Below, one piece after another: positions 9,042-17,667 of a stretch of 46,465 nucleotides of DNA. Origin of the DNA: an uncultured Bacteroidota bacterium (GTDB taxonomy: Bacteria; Bacteroidota; Bacteroidia; UKL13-3); contig CAIYNF010000152.1 in the NCBI GenBank assembly GCA_903927505.1, positions 1 through 46,465 on the forward strand, read 5' to 3'. The position numbers and the translations under genes are program-made. Within the stretch, counting starts at the first letter, position 1. Each line of letters begins with the position of its first letter. The notes beneath the pieces are model-generated. The model was not told the DNA's origin. It searched no databases and saw nothing but the letters and a program-made list of their open reading frames with translations.

Positions 9042-10679
9042 TTATTTTTTCATGGTTGAATGTTTGTGATCTGAAATAGCAATATGGTCGTCTAAACCAA
9101 TAATGGTAAACTCTCCTCCTTTTCTTTCGTAGGCCAACTCTAAATCGTGTAAATGCTCCATTACACTGTGGTCTACCAATTTGGTAGTAGTAAAGTCTAT
9201 GGTAATTTTCTTTCCATCAGGTAAGCCTTCTACATGTTTTTTCAAACTCATAAAATTGCTAAAAATGGCAGAATGTTCTACGTCAATTACATAATGTTCT
9301 TTGTCTATAATTTCCATGGTAAAAAATGGTTTAAACAAACTTTTAAAAGGAACGCCATTGAGGGTATGGATAATTAATTTCACTAAAATACCTGCGAGGA
9401 TTCCAATTAATAAATCGGTAGCTAAGGTAAATACTATTGTTGAAATAAAAATAAGGAGTTGTTCTTTACCCACTTTAAGTGTTTTAGCAAACTCACCAGG
9501 TGAGGCCAATCTGTAGCCAGTTACCATTAACATAGCTGCTAAAGCCGATAAGGGTATTTGGTGAATGATATCACCTAAAAATACCACAAAAAACAATAGG
9601 AATCCTCCATGAAAGAAATTAGCCCAACGGGTTTTTGCACCATTGTTTACATTGGCTGAGCTCCTTACTACCTCTGCAATAATGGGTAATCCACCAAAGA
9701 AACTTGAGAAAATATTTCCCGAGCCTTTGGCAAACAATTCTTTGTTGTAGTTTGACTCGCGTTTGTAAGGATCCATTTTGTCAATGGCCTTTGCGGTAAG
9801 CAAAGATTCTAAACTAGCAACTAAGCTATAGGTAATCATCATTTGTATGCCAAAACCAGTAATTAAATAATCAAACCTGGGCATTACAATTCCTTCAAAA
9901 ACATTGCTAGGAATGCTAACTAAAAACTTTGGACCTAAGGTGTATTCATGGCCGTCTAAAAACAAATATTTATGTACAGTTTCTAAATCAAAGAAATGTC
10001 CTAAAGGAATAGCAACCATTAATACCATCAATGGTGCTGGAAGCATTTTAATGTATTTGTTTTTAACTTTTGGAAGAATTACTAAGATTAAAACACTAAT
10101 CAATGCAATAATTGCCACATCTGGATTCATATGTAAAATGCTATGCGGTATTTCTGCAATCAGTTCAAGCATTTCTTTGCCTTCAGGTTTTACACCCATG
10201 GCTGTGTGAAATTGTTTGGTGAAAATCATGATGCCAATTGCTGCTAGCATACCATGGACTACTGAAGAAGGGAAGAAATTGCTAATAAAACCTGCTTTAA
10301 CAAAGCCAAAAAGCAATTGCAAAATACCGCAACCAATACCAACAGCAAGTGTACATTGGTAAGCAAACATTTCTATTTGTTCTGGACTTAATCCAGCTGG
10401 CGCCATCTTTCGAAAGCCTTCCATGCTCATTAATACAATTACTGCTAATCCAGCGGCAGGACCATTAATGGTTAAATGAGAACCGCTTGCAAGCGATACA
10501 AATAATCCGCCAACAATTCCCGCAATGATACCTGCCATAGGTGGTACGCCAGATGCCATGGCAATACCAAGACAAAGTGGTAATGCAATTAATGAAATGA
10601 TAAATCCGGAAAGAAGATCGTCTTTCCAATGTTTTTTTAGGCCCGCTAAACCATCAGCAGGTATTTGAATGTTGTTCAT
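9042..10679 (-). CDS. SulP-family anion (sulfate/bicarbonate) transporter with C-terminal STAS domain
   Basis: DDLLSGFIISLIALPLCLGIAMASGVPPMAGIIAGIVGG, SHLTINGPAAGLAVIV, GLPIIAEVVRSSANVNNGAKTRWANFFHGG, C-terminal STAS-like KKITIDFTTTKLVDHSVMEHLHDLE. Confidence 0.93.
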   Translation of the reverse strand: MNNIQIPADGLAGLKKHWKDDLLSGFIISLIALPLCLGIAMASGVPPMAGIIAGIVGGLFVSLASGSHLTINGPAAGLAVIVLMSMEGFRKMAPAGLSPEQIEMFAYQCTLAVGIGCGILQLLFGFVKAGFISNFFPSSVVHGMLAAIGIMIFTKQFHTAMGVKPEGKEMLELIAEIPHSILHMNPDVAIIALISVLILVILPKVKNKYIKMLPAPLMVLMVAIPLGHFFDLETVHKYLFLDGHEYTLGPKFLVSIPSNVFEGIVMPRFDYLITGFGIQMMITYSLVASLESLLTAKAIDKMDPYKRESNYNKELFAKGSGNIFSSFFGGLPIIAEVVRSSANVNNGAKTRWANFFHGGFLLFFVVFLGDIIHQIPLSALAAMLMVTGYRLASPGEFAKTLKVGKEQLLIFISTIVFTLATDLLIGILAGILVKLIIHTLNGVPFKSLFKPFFTMEIIDKEHYVIDVEHSAIFSNFMSLKKHVEGLPDGKKITIDFTTTKLVDHSVMEHLHDLELAYERKGGEFTIIGLDDHIAISDHKHSTMKK

Positions 10680-10766
10680 GAAATAAGATTGTAAGAAAAT
10701 TGTTTGCGAAAAATTAGAATCCCGGTGTTTAGGTGTTACCGGTTTTTTGCGGGTGGAGTACCCGTT

Positions 10767-11102
10767 CTAAATTCTAAAAAGACAGATGCTAATATGCAAG
10801 GCTGTCTTTTGATGTGTCTTTTCAACGGGGTTTGCAAAACCAATTAAATTTGAAGCATTTTGCTTCATTCCGTTTTCAAACAAATAGTGTAGAAAAGGTA
10901 TTGCAAAAGATACCTGATGATTTTCTAATTCAGATTCATCCTCTTCTAATTCTGCTACCAATTCAAAATCGCCTTTGGAGGCGGCCTTAATTTGGGTATG
11001 AATAGGTTTGGCAACAGGGTGTAAAAAGCAACTGGCGGTCATCATGAGGATGCCAGTAATTAATAAGACCACCAATAAAATATGTTGAAACCGTTTATTC
11101 AT
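10767..11102 (-). CDS. Small single-TM protein with acidic EEDESELE motif, upstream of sulP
   Basis: 111 aa ORF with N-terminal hydrophobic segment, co-oriented with sulP/porin; design similar to the 12838..13194 product. Confidence 0.6.
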   Translation of the reverse strand: MNKRFQHILLVVLLITGILMMTASCFLHPVAKPIHTQIKAASKGDFELVAELEEDESELENHQVSFAIPFLHYLFENGMKQNASNLIGFANPVEKTHQKTALHISICLFRI

Positions 11103-11198
11103 TTATTGCTGCAAAGAACGTAAAATTAAATTGCTTTTGCATTAAAGCTTTGTTAAACTTTGGTACTAGTAGTCTTAAAATGGCATGAAAATGCGCAT

Positions 11199-11229
11199 AA
11201 AAAAACACGCCCTTGGGCGTGTTTTTTTA
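11199..11229 (-). terminator. Intrinsic terminator downstream of lpd
   Basis: AAAAAACACGCCC-TT-GGGCGTGTTTTTTT perfect stem with flanking A/T tracts. Confidence 0.9.
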
Positions 11230-11246
11230 TCAAGATAAACTAAATA

Positions 11247-12635
11247 TTATAAATGGATACACTCGCCATAAGCTTGCGCAGCGGCTTCCATTATAGCTTC
11301 ACTCATGGTTGGATGTGGGTGAACAGATTTAATAATTTCCATACCAGTAGTTTCTAATTTTCTTGCTACTACTATTTCGGCAATCATTTCTGTAACATTG
11401 GCTCCTACCAAATGGGCACCTAAAAACTCACCATATTTGGCATCAAAAATTAATTTCACAAAACCTTCTTTTACGCCACCAGCACTGGCTTTTCCACTTG
11501 CTGAGAATGGGAATTTACCAACTTTAATTTCATATCCAGCTTCTTTAGCTGCTTTTTCTGTATAACCAACAGAAGCAACTTCTGGAGAGCAATACGTGCA
11601 TCCTGGAATGTTATTATAGTTTAATGGTTCTGGATGGTGTCCAGCAATTTTCTCTACACAGATAATACCTTCTGCACTTGCAACGTGCGCCAAAGCAGGA
11701 CCTTTAACAATGTCTCCAATGGCATAAACACCTTTAATATTGGTAGTATAGAAATCATCTACCAATACTTTGCCTTTATCTGTTTTTACACCTAAAGTTT
11801 CTAGGCCTAAATTTTCTAAATTGGTTTGAATACCAACTGCAGATAACACGATATCTGCTTCCAATTCTTTGATGCCTTCAGCTGTTTTAACTTTTATTTT
11901 ACAGCCCGCACCACTGGTATCAACACTTTCTACTGAAGCATTGGTCATAATATCAATACCAGATTTCTTAAATGATTTGGATACTTCCTTGCTCACTTCT
12001 TCGTCTTCAATAGGAAGAATGTTTGGCATAAACTCAACGATGGTTACCTTGGTTCCCATTGCATTGTAAAAATAAGCAAACTCGCTACCAATGGCGCCAC
12101 TTCCCATTACCACCATACTTTTAGGTTGTTGTGGCAATACCATGGCATCACGGTATCCTATAATTTTTTTACCATCTAATTTAATATTGGGCAATTCACG
12201 ACTTCTTGCACCAGTAGCTAAAATAATGTGTTTGGCGTCATGAATTACTTTTGCACCTGCGGCATCAGTTACTTCTACTTTGCCTACACTGGCTAATTTA
12301 CCTGTACCAACAATCACATCAATTTTATTTTTCTTCATTAAGAAAGCAATTCCTTTGCTCATGCCGCTGGCAACATCTCTGCTTCTTTTTACAACTGCAG
12401 GGAAATCTTGTTTGCTTTCACCCACTTCAATACCATAATCTTTGGCATGCTTAATATATTCAAAAACTTGCGCCGATTTAAGTAAGGCTTTGGTTGGAAT
12501 ACATCCCCAATTGAGGCAAACGCCTCCTAATTCCGACTTTTCAACTACTGCGGTTTTAAGGCCTAACTGACTTGCTCTAATGGCAGCAACATATCCGCCA
12601 GGACCGCTACCAATAACTATTACATCGTATTGCAT
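11247..12635 (-). CDS. lpdA: Dihydrolipoyl dehydrogenase
   Basis: YDVIVIGSGPGGYVAAIRASQLGLKTAVVEKSELGGVCLNWGCIPTKALL, redox CxxxxC motif, C-terminal SVHPHPTMSEAIMEAA. Confidence 0.97.
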   Translation of the reverse strand: MQYDVIVIGSGPGGYVAAIRASQLGLKTAVVEKSELGGVCLNWGCIPTKALLKSAQVFEYIKHAKDYGIEVGESKQDFPAVVKRSRDVASGMSKGIAFLMKKNKIDVIVGTGKLASVGKVEVTDAAGAKVIHDAKHIILATGARSRELPNIKLDGKKIIGYRDAMVLPQQPKSMVVMGSGAIGSEFAYFYNAMGTKVTIVEFMPNILPIEDEEVSKEVSKSFKKSGIDIMTNASVESVDTSGAGCKIKVKTAEGIKELEADIVLSAVGIQTNLENLGLETLGVKTDKGKVLVDDFYTTNIKGVYAIGDIVKGPALAHVASAEGIICVEKIAGHHPEPLNYNNIPGCTYCSPEVASVGYTEKAAKEAGYEIKVGKFPFSASGKASAGGVKEGFVKLIFDAKYGEFLGAHLVGANVTEMIAEIVVARKLETTGMEIIKSVHPHPTMSEAIMEAAAQAYGECIHL

Positions 12636-12816
12636 GTGCTTTGTGTTATTTGATTAAAGGCGCAAAATAAGGCATAATTTTTTAGAAGGCTAATTTTTTT
12701 TACAAGGCTTTTACTTTCTTTGGCAAGTGCAGTATAAATAACTGTCTCAATCGCTTTGTCATTTTCTTGTTTCAAGAGTTTTAATGTTCACCTATACTAA
12801 ATAAGGGCTATTTCGT

Positions 12817-12824
12817 TACCTTTG
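12817..12824 (+). promoter_or_regulatory. Candidate Bacteroidota -7 box (TAnnTTTG) for the small ORF/dabA/dabB operon
   Basis: TACCTTTG 13 nt before the ATG at 12838; no convincing -33 TTG element found. Confidence 0.4.
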
Positions 12825-12837
12825 TATTCATTCAAAA

Positions 12838-13194
12838 ATGAACAAATTACAACTTTCTGTTTTTACAATTACGCTTCTGGCCTTGCTCAGCAGTGTTTTT
12901 TTGTTTGCTTTTGTAACAGATTCCCAAACCAATAGCAAGGCAACTGCCATTCATGCCAAAGATGGAAAAGAATTACTCTCGCAAGCTTATTATTTGGAAG
13001 AAAGTGAATTGGATTTGGATGAAAAGTTGCAAGACTTTAAAAACGCTTCACTCTTATTGATTAGTTTATGTTTTTCATTTTTGTTTTTGTATAATGCTCT
13101 ATTTAAAACAAAATTTTTCCAATACTTATTTGGAAAGAATGCATTGGGCTTGCCTTTAGAGAAATTTCTCTCCATTCGGGCAATTAGGTTATAG
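12838..13194 (+). CDS. Small membrane protein with acidic EESELDLDE motif, upstream of dabA
   Basis: 118 aa, two hydrophobic segments; parallels the 111 aa protein preceding sulP. Confidence 0.65.
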   Translation: MNKLQLSVFTITLLALLSSVFLFAFVTDSQTNSKATAIHAKDGKELLSQAYYLEESELDLDEKLQDFKNASLLLISLCFSFLFLYNALFKTKFFQYLFGKNALGLPLEKFLSIRAIRL

Positions 13195-13264
13195 GCCAAG
13201 TTACTTTTCTTTTTGTTTTTGCCCCTCAGTTTGGGCCATTTTTTCAATTTACTTTTATTTCATT

Positions 13265-13519
13265 ATGTCACATAGTTCTCCTGCTTTTGATGTGCATGGT
13301 ATTGTTCATGAATTGGCACATTACCTGCCCGCACAAGCCCCATTAAAAGATTTTGTTCACCACAATACGCTTCATGCCTTTCAAGATTTGCCTTTTCAAA
13401 TTGCTATTCTAAAGGCCTCTAAAATGTTTGGTTACCAAGTTACCTTACCCATTGAAACCTACCGCGATTTATACCTAGAAAAAAAAAATAAATCCTTTGG
13501 TGCTCGATGCGGTTATTAA
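13265..13519 (+). CDS. dabA: DabA/DUF2309 N-terminal fragment (frame broken at an A10 tract)
   Basis: HGIVHELAHYLPAQAPLKDFVHHNTLHAFQDLPF is the expected N-terminus; frame ends in SFGARCGY* just after AAAAAAAAAA (13479-13488). Confidence 0.8.
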   Translation: MSHSSPAFDVHGIVHELAHYLPAQAPLKDFVHHNTLHAFQDLPFQIAILKASKMFGYQVTLPIETYRDLYLEKKNKSFGARCGY

Positions 13520-15767
13520 AAAAACGAAGAAAAATGTGGATGTGGCCGAATACCACAAACGTTTACTAAGCAAGGATTTCGACCAACCAGAAAATCCACG
13601 CATTGGCAAATTACGTCACCAATGGAAAGAATTGGGGTATATTGATTTAGATTCATTTACCCAACCGCGTTTGTTTAGGGTGCTGAGTAATTACCTCGAC
13701 CAAGGTATTGCCATTTGGAAATTTCCTGTGTTAATGAAAGGCTTTTTAGGTTCGATCCGAGAACTTGAGAAAAATACCTATGTAAGTCTTTTTAAAACCA
13801 AAAGAGCTAGAAATTTATTGTTAAATGAAAAAACCTCCATGGAGGAATTGTTGCAGATTTTGGTGGCTGATGATAGCATGTACAAACAATATTTATTCGA
13901 CCAGCAATTTGCACACCAGGGATGGTCGGGGATGGTTGCTACCGTTGAAGCACAGCCTGAAACTTTATTGGATAGAAAGCGTATTCATTTAGAGGAAATA
14001 ATTTTGTTGGAATTGTTATTAGAAATTGATGCCTTAGACGATAAATTTGGAAATAAATGGTTGCCACTTTCAAAAATTATAAGGGATCGTCCTAAAGATT
14101 TATTTGCTCCCATTCAATTTGGTGAAACGGCAGAAGCGCTTGCTATTTGGCAGGAGGCTTTAGAGTTTTCCTATTATGACCAAGTGCTTGCGGGCATTCA
14201 ACAAGAGAAAAAAATGCCAACGCAAGCAGGTGAAAAAAGTTTTCAGGCCTTGTTTTGTATTGATGACAGAGAGTGTTCTATCCGCAGGTATGTAGAGCAA
14301 GAAGATACCAACAGCGAAACCTTTGGTACCCCAGGTTTCTTTAATGTTGAATTTTATTTTCAGCCAGAAAATGGAAAGTTTTTTACCAAACTTTGTCCTG
14401 CTCCTATATTCCCAAAATACCTAATAAAAGAAAGTGGTTCTAAAATTAAAAGAGAAGAAGATCCGCATTATTCTTTGCACATGAAAAAGTTTAATGGTGC
14501 ATGGATTTTCTCTCAAACATTGGGCTTTTGGTCGGTATTTAAATTATTGGCCAATATCTTTAAACCGCAAGCCAGCGCTGCCAGTGCGTCTTCTTTTAAG
14601 CACATGGATAAGCATGCACACCTTAGCGTAGAAAACCGCCATCCAAGACACCATGAAAAGGGTTTGCAAATTGGATTTACCATTGAAGAAATGGCCAATA
14701 GGGTAGAAGGTTTGCTAAAAAGTATTGGCTTAATTAAAAACTTTGCGCCTTTTATATATGTGGTAGGGCATGGTTCGAGCAGTACCAATAACCCACATTA
14801 TGCAGCCTATGATTGTGGTGCTTGTTGTGGCAGACCTGGTTCTGTAAATGCCCGTGTGGTTTCACACATGGCCAATCATCCGGAGCTAAGAAAAGTTTTG
14901 CGTGAAAGAGGAATTGATATTCCCAATGCCACTATTTTTATTGGGGCTTTGCATGATACTACGCGCGATGATATTTCCTTTTTTGATGAGCAATTAATGG
15001 ACGAGCAACACCAAAAATGGCACAAAGAAAACCATGCAACTTTTTTACGTGCCTTGGATGAAAATGCACGTGAACGCTCTAGAAGGTTTGCCTCTATAGA
15101 TACCAAAGAAAATATTGCGGCCATTCACGAGCAAATAAGAAACCGTTCTGTTTCGCTGTTCGAACCAAGACCAGAATTGAACCATGCTACCAATGCTTTG
15201 TGTATTGTTGGTTCGAGAGAAATTTCAAAGGGTTTGTTTTTGGATAGAAGGTCGTTTTTAAATTCTTACGATTACCAAATAGACCCCGAAGGAAAATATT
15301 TATACAATATTCTAAAAGCGGCTGCACCGGTTTGTGGTGGTATTAATTTAGAATATTATTTCTCTCGGGTAGATAATCAAAAATTAGGAGCGGGTACCAA
15401 ATTGCCGCATAATGTGATGGGTTTATTTGGCGTAGCAAATGGCATTGATGGCGATTTGCGTCCGGGCTTGCCAAGTCAGATGATAGAGGTGCACGACCCA
15501 TTGCGTTTACTCATCATTGTTGAACATTTTCCTGCAGTGGTTTTAAAAACTATTCAACAGGCGCCAGAAACCTATGAGTGGTTTAAAAACAATTGGATTC
15601 ATTTAAGTGTGGTGGAACCAATAACGCGTGAGATATTTTATTTCAATGCAGAAAAGGAATGTTTTGAGCCGTATCAACCACTAACAAAAAACTTAGAAAA
15701 ATTGGACAATGTAAGTTCAGTTATTATAAGTGAAGATGGAAGTTTACCTGTTTACCTTTTTAATTAG
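13497..15767 (+). CDS. dabA: DabA/DUF2309 inorganic-carbon transporter subunit, main body
   Basis: LFCIDDRECSIRRYVEQ and VVGHGSSSTNNPHYAAYDCGACCGRPGSVNARV match the DabA beta-carbonic-anhydrase-like zinc-site architecture. The listed TTG start is probably artificial; the frame opens at the A10 tract. Confidence 0.9.
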   Translation: MVLDAVIKKTKKNVDVAEYHKRLLSKDFDQPENPRIGKLRHQWKELGYIDLDSFTQPRLFRVLSNYLDQGIAIWKFPVLMKGFLGSIRELEKNTYVSLFKTKRARNLLLNEKTSMEELLQILVADDSMYKQYLFDQQFAHQGWSGMVATVEAQPETLLDRKRIHLEEIILLELLLEIDALDDKFGNKWLPLSKIIRDRPKDLFAPIQFGETAEALAIWQEALEFSYYDQVLAGIQQEKKMPTQAGEKSFQALFCIDDRECSIRRYVEQEDTNSETFGTPGFFNVEFYFQPENGKFFTKLCPAPIFPKYLIKESGSKIKREEDPHYSLHMKKFNGAWIFSQTLGFWSVFKLLANIFKPQASAASASSFKHMDKHAHLSVENRHPRHHEKGLQIGFTIEEMANRVEGLLKSIGLIKNFAPFIYVVGHGSSSTNNPHYAAYDCGACCGRPGSVNARVVSHMANHPELRKVLRERGIDIPNATIFIGALHDTTRDDISFFDEQLMDEQHQKWHKENHATFLRALDENARERSRRFASIDTKENIAAIHEQIRNRSVSLFEPRPELNHATNALCIVGSREISKGLFLDRRSFLNSYDYQIDPEGKYLYNILKAAAPVCGGINLEYYFSRVDNQKLGAGTKLPHNVMGLFGVANGIDGDLRPGLPSQMIEVHDPLRLLIIVEHFPAVVLKTIQQAPETYEWFKNNWIHLSVVEPITREIFYFNAEKECFEPYQPLTKNLEKLDNVSSVIISEDGSLPVYLFN

Positions 15768-15775
15768 TTAACTGT

Positions 15776-17644
15776 ATGAATGAATTAATAAATTTTTGGG
15801 TGGTTTTGCCACTAATAGGATTTTTGATAAGCGTTGTATTGCCAAAGAAGAATGAGAATTTAATTTCACAATTCTCGTTTTTTTCTGTTGGCTTGCACAT
15901 GTTTAGTTTGTATGTGTTTCTGGCTTATTGGATTTGGCAGGGGCATCCTACTTTGGATCAGAAAGATTGGGTGCTTTTTACTTCCAGTGAATATGAATTT
16001 TTCCTCGATTTTTGTTTTGATAAAATAACAGCCGTTTATGCATTTGTTGGTTCGACCCTAACCTTTTTGGTAGCCATTTATAGCCGAACCTATATGCACC
16101 GCGAGCCAGGATTTAAGCGCTTTTTCAACACCATCTTGTTTTTTTACATGGGTTATAATATTGCCATTTTTGCGGGTAATATGGAAACCCTGTTTGTGGG
16201 TTGGGAAATTTTAGGCATCTCTTCTTTTCTTTTAATTGCCTTTTACCGCGAAAGGTTTTTGCCTGTAAAAAATGCGCTGAAGGTTTATTCCATTTATAGG
16301 ATTGGCGATATTGGTTTAATATTGGCCATGTGGTTGAGCCATCATTTGTTTAGAGAGAATATTACCTTCTTAAAATTGAGTAATTATGAAATGGTAAGTG
16401 ACCAATTGCAAAGCCATACCCTCATTGGAATTTTTATTTCGGGAATGATATTATTAACTGCTGCAGCAAAATCTGCACAATTGCCTTTTTCTGCTTGGCT
16501 GCCTAGGGCAATGGAAGGACCAACACCTTCGAGTGCTATTTTTTATGGTTCATTGGCGGTACATTTAGGGGTGTTTTTAATGATGCGCACCTATCCGTTC
16601 TGGGAACACCAATATTCTGTTAGGGTATTAATTTTCTTATTGGGTTTGGCAACTGCCATTGTTGCTACCTTAACGGCAAGGGTTCAATCCAATATAAAGA
16701 GCCAAATTGCTTATGCTTCTATAGCACAAATTGGTTTAATGTTTATTGAATTGTCTTTAGGTTGGGGAATACTTGCCTTGGTTCATTTTGCTGGAAATGC
16801 CTTTTTACGCACCTATCAATTATTGGTTTCTCCATCGGTGGTGAGTTATTTAATTAAGCAAATGTTTTATACCTATGAGCCCAATAAAAACCATATCAAG
16901 CATGTAATTTCTAAAAAGTTTATTTACACCTTTTATATTTTGAGTTTAAAGGAGTGGAACTTAAATAGCATGATGTATAAATTATACTGGAACCCATTGA
17001 AATGGCTGGGTAAACGCGTTAATTTCATCAGCATGAAACATGTAATGTATTTCTTTGTTCCTGCCTTTTTATTGGGTGTTATTTCAAGATATTACCACTT
17101 AGAGATGCATGCTTCCTTTTCACATTATTTGCCAATTTTATTTTCATTTATAGGTTTGCTTATGGTGCTGAAGGCCTTTGCCGAAAAAAGTAAAGCACGC
17201 TCAAGTTGGATTTTAATTATTTTAAACCATTGCTGGCTAGCTTTGGCCATTTCTTTTAACGAAGAATTTAAATTTACCGAAACTGTTTTTTACCTCGGTG
17301 GTATTTTTATGGCAGGTGCTTTGGGGTATTATTCTTTAAATAGAATGAAACGCATTGAAGATAAAATAGACCTTTCCCGTTTCAATGGACATGTATACAG
17401 CCATCCTCGTCAGGCCTTGTTGTTTTTGTTGTGTTGCCTTGGATTATCTGGCTTTCCTATCACCACCACTTTTATTGGAGAAGATTTGGTGTTTAGCCAT
17501 ATTCATTCCAATCAATTGGCTTTGGCCTTTTTTGTATCGGCAAGTTTTATTATAGATGGATTGGCCATAGTAAGAATTTACGCAAGGGTGTTTTTAGGGC
17601 CGCATGTGCATTCTGTTTACGAAATGGGCTACCGCTCTTCTTAA
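15776..17644 (+). CDS. dabB: DabB: NuoL/ND5-like membrane partner of DabA
   Basis: NuoL-like NMETLFVGWEILGISSFLLIAFYRER, ALKVYSIYRIGDIGLILAMW, AKSAQLPFSAWLPRAMEGPTPSSAIFYGSLAVHLGVFLMMR; starts 9 nt after the dabA stop. Confidence 0.9.
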   Translation: MNELINFWVVLPLIGFLISVVLPKKNENLISQFSFFSVGLHMFSLYVFLAYWIWQGHPTLDQKDWVLFTSSEYEFFLDFCFDKITAVYAFVGSTLTFLVAIYSRTYMHREPGFKRFFNTILFFYMGYNIAIFAGNMETLFVGWEILGISSFLLIAFYRERFLPVKNALKVYSIYRIGDIGLILAMWLSHHLFRENITFLKLSNYEMVSDQLQSHTLIGIFISGMILLTAAAKSAQLPFSAWLPRAMEGPTPSSAIFYGSLAVHLGVFLMMRTYPFWEHQYSVRVLIFLLGLATAIVATLTARVQSNIKSQIAYASIAQIGLMFIELSLGWGILALVHFAGNAFLRTYQLLVSPSVVSYLIKQMFYTYEPNKNHIKHVISKKFIYTFYILSLKEWNLNSMMYKLYWNPLKWLGKRVNFISMKHVMYFFVPAFLLGVISRYYHLEMHASFSHYLPILFSFIGLLMVLKAFAEKSKARSSWILIILNHCWLALAISFNEEFKFTETVFYLGGIFMAGALGYYSLNRMKRIEDKIDLSRFNGHVYSHPRQALLFLLCCLGLSGFPITTTFIGEDLVFSHIHSNQLALAFFVSASFIIDGLAIVRIYARVFLGPHVHSVYEMGYRSS

Positions 17645-17667
17645 GAAATTTGAAAGCAGGATAGCGC

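Noticed and set aside
13497-13499. TTG at 13497 as a genuine start of a separate DUF2309 protein
   Set aside because: The preceding ORF supplies the missing family N-terminus, so this is one gene interrupted at the A10 tract.
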